From contig CM035423.1 in NCBI GenBank assembly GCA_020310875.1, forward strand, positions 129,859,638 to 129,923,637: a stretch of DNA of 64,000 bases, given 5' to 3'. A program made the position numbers and the translations under genes. The notes under the pieces were generated by a model. It saw only the letters and a list, made by a program, of their open reading frames with translations, searched no databases and was not told the DNA's origin. Shown here piece after piece: positions 21,507-32,886 of this stretch. Numbering within the stretch: the stretch's first letter is position 1; each line of letters starts with the position of its first letter. The stretch comes from Ceratopteris richardii (Eukaryota; Streptophyta; Polypodiopsida; Polypodiales; Pteridaceae).

Positions 21507-24500
21507 TCATATCTTCTTCTTTTCTTTTACTCCTGCCATGCTTTTGAATCTGCTGGTCTTCACACCATCCAAGCTCTTTGTCATTATGTCTGCTAACTGA
21601 TCTTTAGTAGAAATGTACTCTACTTCAATCTCCTTCTCCATTACCTTTTCTCTGAGAAAATGATACTGTATCTCTATGTGCTTTGTCCTTGCATGAAATA
21701 CTGGATTTGCTGCAAGATAAAGTGAACTCATAATATCTCCATGTATTGTAGGTGTACCTTGATCAATGCCTAAGCTCTTGAACAATGTCTGCATCCATAT
21801 GACTTCCTTAGCTGCTTCCACAAGTCCTTTGTACTCTGCTTCAGTTGATGATAATGCTACTGTATGTTGTTTCTTTGAACACCAACTTACAAGCTTATCA
21901 CCAATATATATCATGTAACCATGAGTTGATCTTCTGTCATCTTGGTTACCTGCCCAGTCTGAGTCACTATAGGCTCTCAACTTCAAATCTGATGTAAAAG
22001 GATAATATAATCCTTCCTTTATAGTTCCTTTGATATATATGAGAACTCTTTGACCTGCAATCCAATGTGGGTCCTTTGGACAATGCATGAATTGTGACAA
22101 AACTCCCACTGCATAACTAAGATCAGGTCTTGTTAGTGTAGCATAAATCAAACTACCCACAAGAGATTGATACTTCCTCATATCTTTGTAGTCTGCACCA
22201 TCATATTTACTAAGCTTGTGATTAACTTCAAGTGGAGTTGAAGCTTCTCTGCAATTTTCCATATCAAACTTCTTCAATAGATTTAGAAGATACCTTTCTT
22301 GTGATACATATATGCCATGATCTGTATAAGTGACTTCCATTCCAAGAAAGTATGATAACTTTCCTAGGTCACTGATCTTGAATTCTTTTTCAAGCAATCT
22401 CTTTACCTCCTTGATTCCTTCATCTGAAGTACCTGTGATTATAATGTCATCTACATAAATACAAATGTAGATTGTACCTTCCTCTGTTCTTCTGATAAGT
22501 AGACTTGGGTCTGCTTTTGAACTTTGATATCCAAGATCATTGAGATACTTCACCAGTCTATAGTTCCAAGCTCTTGGAGCTTGCTTCAATCCATACAATG
22601 CTCTTCTCAACCTGCAAACAAAATTTGGATACCTGGAATCTATAAACCCTTGAGGTTGTTCCATGTATACCTCATCTGATATGTATCCATTCAAGAATGC
22701 ATTTTTTATATCCAATTGACTTAGGGTCCATCCTTTTGAAGCTGCAATAGCAATGATTGTCCTTATAGTTGACATCTTAGCTACAGGACTGAATGTCTCA
22801 TCATAATCTATGCCATAGGTCTGGGCATAGCCTTTCACCACCAATCTAGCTTTGTATCTGGCTATACTTCCATCTGCAAGCTTCTTCACTTTATAAACCC
22901 ATTTATTTCCAATTACTTTCTTACCATTTGGTTTAGGAACAAGTTCCCATGTCTTGTTCTCCTCCAGTGCATTGAACTCTTCCTTCATTGCTTCTTCCCA
23001 TTGCTTTTTACCTTTAGCTTCATCATAGTTCTGAGGTTCTTCATCATCTTTGACCATATATGCATAGTTCTTCTGAGTTATGTAAGAAGTATCATAAGAA
23101 TACCTTTCTGGTTGTCTCCTTGTCTTGCTTGACCTTCTTGGTTCACATTCTTCATAAGTTTCTGGATACACCTCTTCATCAAATATAGGAGCTTCTTCAT
23201 TCATTCTTGTTAATCCACTTCTGGATGTACTTGCTTGCATATAGTCTTCATCTCTATTCACCTGCACAATTGATTTTCCTTTCTCACATCTTCTTACCTC
23301 TTCTTCAAATTCTTAAGCTGTATGACTTTGATCTGCATACCAACTTTTCTGTTCATCAAATGTAACATCTCTAGAAACAATAAATTGTTTGGTTAGAGGA
23401 TTCCACAATCTGTAACCCATCTGCTTTTCATCATAACCAATGAACACATATTTTTCTGCCTTTGGTTCAAGTTTATGCCTAAGTTGTGATGGCACATAAG
23501 CATATGCAATTGATCAAAACACTCTACAATGATCTAGTGTTGGTTTCTTACCCCACCAAGCTTCATATGGAGTCATTCCATTCAGAGCTGCACATGGTAA
23601 TCTATTCACAAGATATGTAGCTGTATTTACAGCCTCAGCCCAAAGATAATTTGGACAATTCTTCTCCTTTAGCATAGCTCTAGCAAACTCAACCAAAGTC
23701 CTGTTCCTTCTTTCTGCTACACCATTTTGTTGTGGTGTATACCTGCAAGTTATTTCTCTCTTAATACCTGCATTCCAAAGATAATCATTGAACTCTTGGG
23801 AGAAGTATTCTCCCCCTCCATCAGACCTCAGTCTTTTAAGCTTTTGACCTGTGACTCTCTCTGCATATGCATGAAAATGCTTGAAAGCTCCAAACACTTC
23901 TGATCTTTCCTTCAAAACATATAATGTTATCCATCTTGTAGCATCATCAATGAAAAGAACATAATACCTTGAGCCACTGATAGATCCTTCTTTTGTTGGT
24001 CCCCATACATCTGTATGAATGAGCTCAAGTACTCCATCATGTTTGAATCCTTTCTTCTGAAATGGTAACCTGTGTGCTTTACCCATTTGACATGCTTCAC
24101 ATTTATAAACCATATGTTGACTTTGCACATTTGGTAATCCTAGTACAGACTGATTAGCAACCATAGCTTTAATTCCTCTTTCATTAAAGTGACCTAATCT
24201 CTTATGCCAGAGATCAAGTTCTGTAATCACTCCTTCACCATGTGTGAGCAAAGCTTGACCAATGTTCCCTTGCACTCTTAAAGTAAAGAGTCTACCTTCT
24301 TTCTTACCAGAGACAATCTGATTATATCCATTCTTTGGATCTTCCACAAATACTCCTTCATTTGTAAACCTGACTTGAAAACCTTTTTCAACTATCTGTC
24401 CCACACTAATCAAGTTTTTAGGTATTGTTGGAACATACAAAACATTGGTTAGCAAATCTGCTCCACTCTTGCATTTCACTTTTCCAATTGAATGTACACT

Positions 24501-25700
24501 ATGTCTTGTATTATCACCAGTTTGAACTGTATGACTAGAAATGCCTTTTTCCAATTCTGACAGCAATTCTATGTTTCCTGACAAATGATTAGAACATCCA
24601 GAGTCAATGTAAAATACCTTTAGATCTTCTTTGTCTGATGTGCTGATTGAATTCATCATCAATGATGTATGACTTTCATTCTGTGTGTCATTTGCATAGT
24701 TGTAGTAGGTGGTGTTGTAGGATTGATTCTGTCCCCAACTTCTTCCTCCACCTCTACCATAGCCTCCTCTTTGACTTTGTCTACCTCTTTGAAAATTACT
24801 TTGATATCTTCCACCTCGACCTCTGCTATTGTTGTTTTGATTCTGGTTTGATCCTTGTTGGTTGTGCCAACAGTCATGAGCCAAATGATTACTCAATCCA
24901 CAGATCCAGCAAGCCTTTTTGTTGTTATTTTGATTACCTCTTCCTCTTCCAAAACCTCTTGCTCTTCCTCTGCCAGTGCCTTTACCTCTTGCATAATAAG
25001 CTTGAGAATTAGACTCCTCTTCATCCTTTGCTTTACCTTTATCTCCTTTCTTCTTATTCTTCATGTACATTGCAGAACTTTGACCTTTATCTCCATCTCC
25101 CTTCAAGTCTTGCTCATATGTGAGCATCAAACCAAGCAACTGGTTCAAATCTGGAACATAATGATTTAATGAAAGTTATGTTGATAAGACAAAAGGTTTC
25201 CACCTTTCATCCCCTCTCAAGCTTGCAAGTAGTTGAGCAATCAATCTGTGATCTTCAACATCTTCATCTATGGATCCAAGACTATCTGCTAGATCCTTCA
25301 TCTTAGTGACATAATCACTAATGGTTTGACTTGGCTTCTTCTTGAATGTTGTAAACTCTGACCATAGACTTGCTTTCCGTGCTTTAGTAGTGCTTTGGAA
25401 ATGATATTCCAATGCATTCCATATATCTTCTGATGATTCCAATCCTCTGATGTGTGGTAGCAAATGATCTGAGATTGTATTGTAGATGTAGGCTTTTGCA
25501 CTTGCATCCTTCTTCTGCCAATGCTTTAAAGCATCAAGTTCTTCTTTCTTTGGTCGGCTTTCATCTTCAAATACTGGCTTCTCTTCTTCACCTGTTACAT
25601 ATACCATGAGATCCTTACTCATAAGTAAGGCTTCCATTCTCATTACCCATGCGGGGTAATTATCTCTGTCCAGTTTGTCAATGGAGATATGATCTGTCAT
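21507..25700 (-). pseudogene. Element B gag-pol polyprotein, one frame with three stops
   Basis: About 1,400 codons from the ATG at 25698-25700 (M-TDHISIDKLD). Order: Gag helical domain; zinc knuckle CWICGLSNHLAHDC (C-x2-C-x4-H-x4-C); protease YIDSGCSNHLSG with Asp near 24604; integrase HHCC (HKRLGH..CEACQ) and core; RT with YVDD at 22446-22457; RNase H with YSDSDWAG and STEAEYK; C-terminal HARTKHIE. The frame is unbroken by indels, but stops occur at 25176-25178 (TAA), 23514-23516 (TGA) and 23313-23315 (TAA). In copia A, GAA, GGA and GAA stand at these places, so each is a G-to-T change at codon position 1. It cannot make a full polyprotein without readthrough. Confidence 0.93.
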
Positions 25701-25895
25701 AGTTCTTTCCTTCTGCTGCAACCTGTGAGCTTAAAGGATAAAGGATAATACCTTTTGAAGTTCTTTGTGTATGAGGATACCTCGAAAGTAATCTTTTGAT
25801 GCCTTGTGTCTTCAAATGCTTCACCTTTCAAACTTTAATGGAAAACTTTACAAAACTTCTCGTACCTTTGTCGTCTTCTGCTCTCGAGAACCTTT

Positions 25896-25909
25896 CTGCT
25901 CTGATACCA
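25896..25909 (-). other. Element B primer-binding site (initiator tRNA-Met)
   Basis: TGGTATCAGAGCAG on the minus strand, two bases inside the 5' LTR; matches the plant initiator tRNA-Met complement through TGGTATCAGAGC. Confidence 0.93.
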
Positions 25910-25911
25910 CT

Positions 25912-26978
25912 TGTTGATGTATGAAACACCACAAGAAATGAATTAAGGTGACACTAGAACACCTCTATGGTCACCATTAACTCATTGCCACTCCAAACTT
26001 TGAGAAATGATAGCCTAAAGTGAGAACTTTGCTTCTACAGAAATTCCTAGTCACCGAAATGACATACCTTCAGTATTTTGCTAATTTCTCCTAGCTCACA
26101 TATTATTTCTCTATGAAACTTTATAGGCTGAAACTAGAAGAGTAGAGCTTTCCAACAAGCTATCATATGCATCAAACACAGCTCTAGAACTCAAGTTATG
26201 GCCCTCACAAGATGACCATGTATGACCTTCCAAAACTGGAAAACTTGCCTGTTTTAGTAAGAGCGCCTGTTTAAAATTAGAATTCGATGCCTAGCATCGA
26301 CTTGCAACGAGAATTCGATGCCGGGCATCGACTTGGGATGTTTTTGGCCACTTTTCAGCAGGGATTCGATGCCGGGCATCGACTTCCCGCATAAAGTCTT
26401 GATCTTTTGGACACCAAAACTATAGGTGATTTCATGCACATTTACAATATGACTTATCAACTGGAATTCGATGCCAGGCATCGAGTTGCTCCAACAACAT
26501 CATGTTTTTCAAACACTTCAGTACTGAATGAAAAATATAAAAGAAAATATGACTTATCAACAGAGATTTGATGCCAGGCATCGAGTTGCTTGGAAAACTT
26601 GATCTTTGTAACTCATCACACAGTAGGTAATCATGGAGATGATGGAGAGAGGCTCATACACAGAACTTTACTCAGTTCTTCTCATAACTATAAAAACTCA
26701 GAAGTTTTACAAATGCTTTCTCACTCAGAGAAGCTCGACTATACTCAGTCATACAAAAATGAGTTCTTCTCACTTTCTCTCTCACCGCGTCAGTTGATAC
26801 AAACTAACTTATATAGATTTTCTCATTCCCGTGATTTTTAAAAAACTTCTAGAACTAAAGTGAACTAACTTTACAAGTATGATACACTTGTGAATTTGTC
26901 CCTTCACATAGGCATGGGGTTTTCTTTCTAAGATTTGACCTTCAAATATATGTCTAATTAGTGATTGTTTCTCCAACA
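25912..26978 (-). repeat. Element B 5' LTR
   Basis: 1067 bp, same length as the 3' LTR with two differences seen. It carries the same five palindromic boxes (26284-26585; the fifth has CG changed to TG) and the CATAACTT-47-GGAAAGCT pair. Confidence 0.96.
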
Positions 26979-26983
26979 GGGAG

Positions 26984-27373
26984 AAGGCTTCCTGGGATTG
27001 TGCAGCAATCTGAGCAACCAGAGGATTAAGGTTGGAAGTTCTCTCAGCCCTCCTTTGTCAATTCCTAGCCTAGGCTAAGTACGACTTAGGTGTGGTAATT
27101 AATTAGGGCAACGTTAGGCACGAATCAAGTCCAAGAGAATTAATCAACCAAGTGCAAGAATTAAGTAGGTCTTAAGTGCGAAAACCCTAAGGGACAAAAG
27201 GTAAACTGGAGTCGATCACTTATCAAGTGCAAAATTCACTTAAGTACTCCTGATGATGCGATTTCAGACAAGATCATAAACATAATATTCAACTCAAAAG
27301 AACAAAGTGATTGGTGCAAATTAACCTGCAACGAGAGTGTGCTTGGGTCCACGGGGGTAGATAAATCAGGCAT
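26984..27373 (+). other. Element E leader, right part
   Basis: Leader resumes after the copia B TSD and leads to gag at 27374. It is similar to the L leader at about 2400-2830 (on the other strand). No ORF is supported. Confidence 0.6.
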
Positions 27374-30300
27374 ATGAACCTTAGATCAGGCAGAGACTTA
27401 GGCCGAGACAGACAAAGCCTCAGATCTTCTGAAGCTAGTGTCAATCACACTGCCAAGTCTTGGGCCCAACAGTTGAGTGATTACCTATACACTCCCAGAT
27501 CAGAAACAAGTGATTCTGAGATGTCCTATCACATGGAGAGACCAGTAGGTAGTTCAGGGGTGGCTTATCTAGAAAAGCCAGAGGGACCTTACAAGACTCA
27601 ATTGGAATACATCAGGACGAATCGTCTAGGTGCTCGCATCTACGAAGACGGACTGAGAAGATCTGTGGTCCAGATTAAGAACCCCGATCAACCCCATGGA
27701 CTAGAACACCCGGTAGTGAAGTTTGAGAATGGAGCATACCTAGATAAAGAAGGGACTATATATGTAGTCACCACTCTTCCTGATAGAACTGATGAGTTTG
27801 GAAATGTGATTGCTGTTGGAACTGAAGGACTCACTAGGCAAGGAAGCTTAAGAAGGGAGTCAGAGAGAAGAGAAAGTACAAGCAGACAAAGCAGTCAACG
27901 ACGATCTGGCAAGTAGGCCAATATTTTTTCAAGACATTTATGCACATAAGAGAGGTGGACACAAGGAGAATGAGCAAGTAGGGAGCTCCAGGAAATGTAT
28001 ATCAAAATGTTAGAAGAAATCCCTACAACAATAGTGATTTTCATCACTAAAAACCCTTGTAAATACCATTTCACATTTTTGTAGCTCCATTTTGTGGAAG
28101 CCAAGGAGTCCTTGAGCTTGAGGAGCTTTAGAAGTATCTACCTGTCAGTTTTCACATTTTTTAGACTTCGTTTGAACCTCCAAATAGGGTAGAGAACCTA
28201 ATTTTTAACTAGGCTGGACACTAGGTCTGGACAAGGCCAAAACCTAGTCAAAAACTATAAATAGAGCTAGAGAGCTCATTTTTGAGGTTAGATTGTAATT
28301 GAAATGAACTTGTAAGAGCTTTTTGAAAGTAATCCAAGAACTCCATTGCTTCTCACTCTTTGTCTTGCCGTGTGTGCGCGTGTGTGTGTATGTGTGTGCA
28401 TGCTTGTGTGCTTCTCACTCACGCACTTGTGCCTCCACTTGCTCGAGGTCTTCATACCATCCTCATGTCTTCCCGGATTGACATTAAAGGAGGTGCTACT
28501 CATCACTGAGCTACAATTGCAGAAACCGATATGGGTGATATAGAGCAAGGAAATTTAGAGAAAGAGCCGAGAACTCCCCGCGATAAATCTGTCTTGACCA
28601 GAATCATGACTCCAGAATTGATTCCACAGGATAATAAAAGCATAGATTTGCTTTTAAACCGAGAAACTGATGAGGCCTTTTGGAGGTATAAGCCTACCTT
28701 GTCTCATGAAGTAGGTGCTCTCACAATCTATGAGTTTAAAGACCCTGATAGCCCAAGCAAAGTAACCTACTTAGACAATACATTAGAGAGGATCTTCGTG
28801 GTCACCGAGCATGGCAGACATGCCTACACATGGAAGGGTGAATTTGTTTTTCCCCAACCTCGGACTAATGTGTCATACAGTCACCAAGGAGCTGGGACCT
28901 CCCAAGCTCATGGAGCTCAAAGAGATAGAAGTAGAGACAAACCTGAGGTAAGTTTTGCCAACTCCCTAGGAAGAGAAAGAACGAGAACGGAAAGGAATAG
29001 AGTGGAACCTGAAGGACATAGAACCCCATGGAATCAAAGGAATGCTGACGATTTTCCTTTGCCAAGGCCGAGAGAACACACTAGGACCCTGCGACCAACT
29101 CAACTGGTGAAGTCCATGAAGAATTACTTCGATGGCACTGGAGACCCTTATGACCATGTGGCAGAATTTCGGCAAGTATTGAAAGTTGAACAGGTAGAGG
29201 ACCTATTCACACAATATAATGCTTTTGGTCTAACCCTTAGGAACACTGCCCTTACGTGGTTTCAACCACTGAACGAGAGGCATTTCAGAAACATAGACCA
29301 GCTCTTAGAGGCATTTATCATTGAGTTTTCTAAGAGTGGAATCAGGCACAACACTTCCTCACTAATCCATAGCTTCAAACAAACACCTCAAGAGACGGTC
29401 AGACTAGCTGGAAGAAGATTTAGGCAATACCTGGAGAGATGCCCGATGTCGGAGTTACCCACACCAGCCAAACAAGTGGCCTTGTTCTTAGATGGATTGT
29501 TGAGCACCAAGCTCAGGTCATATGTGTATCTGAAGGACCCCAGAACGATAGAAGAGTGTGTGCGCATTTGCATAGACATTGAGGACAATCTAGGTGAGGA
29601 ATTAGAACTATCAAAAATCTATAAGGATTCTGATAGCTCTAGTAGCCTCACATCTGGTCAATCCACATCCATTGAGGAACTTGCAGAGAAGGTAGCTCAA
29701 AAACTAGGTGTCTCTAGCAAACAAATTCCGAGATTTGCCCCAGTTAAGCGGTGTTACACTTGTGGCGGTGACCATATGGCAAATGTATGTCCCATTATGG
29801 CCCAACCCCAGGCAAATCCTAGTAGCCAGTACTGCACCATAGAGCGCAGGTACACCAACCACACTACACAAGACTGCCCATATAACAAACAAACTGTTAG
29901 GCAAAATTACCCTCAGCCATATCCACAACAGGGTAGATACCAGAATCAGTACCCACCACAACAATACAACCGGCCACAGCAAACTTATCAGCCACCTTAT
30001 CAAGGGCAGCAGAGACCTCAACCAGTCCTAGTACAGCAAACCCCTGCTCCAACCAATGTGATCCCAGTGAAATATGCATCTGCTGAAGAAAATCCGAGCA
30101 GAGCCATAGTTCCAGTCACCCCATTGCTATCAGACAGTGATCCAAGTGACCATAGTTTTGACTCCACACATGTTGATAGCCCACAGGCTTACTACATGCA
30201 GTCACCCGAGCATAATGAGTCATACTATTATGAGGACCCAAGTGAAAATAGTGGGGAGCCTAAGTATGCCAATGTCATGTACACAAACCCCAACTCTAGA

Positions 30301-32886
30301 CCTCAACCTAGGCAGGTACGACCCCCATTTCCTAGAGGACCATGCTTCAGATGTCAGGGAGATCACCTTATACGTGATTGCCCACTGCCTACCCCTACAC
30401 AACCTCAACCAGTAACAATTCAGGGTTTCTTTCAAGACTGCGGAAAAGAGCATCTCCTACGAGATTGCCCAAAGAACCCTAATAACATGCCTAAAATCAC
30501 TCTTATCAATGTTGTTGGTTTAATTGTAGACTCCACAGGGAGTGTGACTTCCACTGCACTTGTGCAAGTGATCACAAGAGCCCAAGCACTACAGCAAAAC
30601 CAGGGTGTTGGTCAGGAAAAGAGCCCCGAGGTGAGTGAAACAGAGAGCATAACCAAAAAGAGGACTAGAGCCTGGAAGGATAGTCGTGAAAGAATGAAAA
30701 GGCAATGGGCAAAAAAGATGAGCGAACTTGAAGAAAGCTTGAGAGAAACCAAAGCAAAGATAAGTGAACTCGCATCTCAAAACCACTTTCACACCACCCC
30801 TCCACCACCTCTCCCTTTACCCGCCAATCCACCTTCTTCCATTCCCCAACCTTTCAATACACCACCCTTAACCCACCCACCACCCAGAGTAGGATCCGTC
30901 CTAGCCGATCCCACTCCCGAGGACCTAAACATGATGCTTAGAGCATATCAGGCCAGAATCCAAGAAGGGCCAAACGTAACTGATCATGAAAAGTGTTACC
31001 CTAGAGCAGAACTAGAGCTAGAACGAACCAAAATTTGTGCTAAGATGGTGGAATTGGCTCAGACTATGTTTGAAGCCAGTCGCCTCTTTAACATCTCTAG
31101 TTCTGCTAAGACGCAGTTACACTTTGATGGACTACTAGAACGAATAGAGAGGCTAATTGCACAATCAGAAAAGGAACCCGCCTCTCAAAATAAGGGCAAG
31201 GCAAGTGAGAACGTGAGCCTACCTCCCCAGGAAGCCTACGTGCCTAACTCTACGGAGCCAGACACATCATCTTCTATGAATCAGTTCACACCAGAATTCC
31301 TACGAGAGATTCAAGAAGACAAATGGGCTAAAGAAGGTGAAGTCCCTCCTCCCATTGAACTTGTGGATGATGCACACGAGCAATTCCCACAGGACATCCC
31401 ATCCATTTATGAGGAGCATGAGAGCATCCACTCTCAAGAGAGATTAGACTTTGAGTCTAATTCTCTACAAGAATTACCACATTTCACAGGCCCATGGGAA
31501 ACCAAGTCTACTTGTCTGAGAGCGCCCACAGTCATGATAAGAAATGAAGATTCTATCATACCTAGGAATACAGAGGTAGTAAAGAACACTAAAGTGCAGT
31601 GCAATCTCACTTTAGAAGAGCTACTCAAAGTTAAGCCAGAAGTGTGGAAACATGTAGCCAAACAAGTGCCAGACATAGCGAAATCGCGCTCCCAAGTAGG
31701 ATCTCATAGAACAGTGCCTGAAATACCATTGGATAAGATAGGAGACATGAGTGAAGGAGAAGAAGGAAATACCTATCTCCCAGTTACCCATCAGGGTTAC
31801 ACAACCAAGGCCATTCTGAACTCAGGTGCAGGAGTTGCAATTGCCACCACTTCCTTATGGAAACGTTGGGGCAAGCTAGCACTCAGGCCAACAAGAATGA
31901 AATTGCAGATGGCCGATGGTCACATTGAAAGGCCATTAGGACTGCTAGAAGGAATAACTCTCACTACATGTGGTGTCGAGTTCGAGCATACATTTGCTAT
32001 ATGCGATTTTAGCAAAAATCATGCCTATGAAATGATCTTGGGAAGACCATTTATGCGACAGTTGCAAGTGGTACAGGACCGGGGAACCAATTCTTTGTAC
32101 CTGCAACACTTAGGTGTTACGACCAAAGTCAATCTCAAAGATTACTCTCATAGAGATGTCCCTCCTATCCAATGGAATCCGATCCATAGAGCCAAAGATG
32201 ATACGGAATCTGTGCATTCCATAGAATCAGGATCCTCATGGATGCATGAAGACACCCACCTATGGATGTGCAAAGTGGCAGTAGAAGAGGAGAAAAGAGA
32301 AAAGGCCAGAGAAATAGGTGCAAACGAAACACATCGACCCATTCAAGACCCAGCCTATGCACCTGTAGTACTTCCTGATGAAGAATTTGAACCCCATGGT
32401 TGGGCAGAAATCTTAGCAACAATGGATGTAGCCATCAATGAAGAACAATGGACACCCCACTGTGATGAGGATGGCTATGACATTTCAGTCTTCTCCATAG
32501 AGCCAATCATGGGAGAGGCAGTGTTAGAAGAATGTGAGCCTAGCCCTGATGCATTCGAGGATGCAAGTGATTCCGATCTAGAGTCAATCATCATGGACCC
32601 ACCTTTTGCATCAGATGAAGAATACTTCTATGAAGTAGAATTTCAACCCCAGAGGCACGGAGAGCTTACGAATGATGTAAGGCTAGCCGCACATGTGACC
32701 CCGAAGGAGGAAGGAAAGAAAAGGAAGAAGAAAGAAGTCACACAAGCAGAGGAAGAATCTTTGTTTGAGGTCCAGGAAAATTTCAAGAAGTATGAGATAG
32801 ATGACAGGAGAGTCGTGATCAGAATGCCTAACGAGAGGCGCAATCAGGCGAGGCCTATGACAACAAAGAAACCACCAAGAAAATAG
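27374..32886 (+). CDS. Element E Gag-PR1 polyprotein, split by a solo LTR
   Basis: Gag and first protease. The ATG at 27374 opens MNLRSGRDLG. If the solo LTR and one TSD copy (27814-28520) are discounted, the frame is open for 1601 codons. Order: N-terminal region; Gag helical domain (about 29090-29600, ALTWFQPLN); zinc knuckles CYTCGGDHMANVC (about 29755) and CFRCQGDHLIRDC (about 30345), a third with its first Cys changed to Phe (about 30435); Lys/Glu-rich coil and Pro-rich linker (30640-30900); PR1 (about 31780-32100) with MILGRPFMRQL. The catalytic Asp position is Asn (AAC at 31819-31821), so PR1 should be inactive. Pol overlaps the end in another frame. Confidence 0.9.
27809..27813. repeat. 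Solo LTR left target-site duplication
   Basis: ATTGC, repeated exactly at 28516-28520 after the solo LTR. Confidence 0.93.
27814..28515 (+). mobile_element. Solo LTR of a gypsy element inside E gag
   Basis: 702 bp, TGTTGGAAC...GAGCTACA, with TSD ATTGC on both sides and no internal region, so it is the product of recombination between two LTRs. From about 28025 it matches the E LTR (GTGATTTTCATCACTAAAAACCC, TATAAATA at 28256-28263, the TG-rich stretch, the ATTAAAGGAGGTGCTACTCATC end), but its first 200 bp are different. Element L, which lacks the insert, shows that the gag sequence is continuous here. The E gag frame runs on about 34 codons into it before a TAG. Confidence 0.95.

Larger units (their letters stand above)
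20403..26978 (-). mobile_element. Element B: complete recent Ty1/copia insertion
   Basis: A structurally complete 6576-bp copia element on the minus strand: LTRs at both ends (1067 bp each), PBS, a single gag-pol frame and PPT. The TSD GGGAG is at 20398-20402 and 26979-26983. I find only two differences between the LTRs (near 20631/26140 and a C/T at a CpG near 21060/26569), so it is the youngest dated event in the window. The polyprotein frame has three stops. Confidence 0.97.

Noticed and set aside
25698..25721. Longer copia B start at 25721
   Set aside because: That codon is TTG; the first ATG in frame is 25698-25700 and aligns with the ATG of copia A at 9787.
29704..30079. Minus-strand ORFs opposite the E gag zinc-knuckle region
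   Set aside because: Shadows of a long conserved plus-strand frame; no independent similarity.
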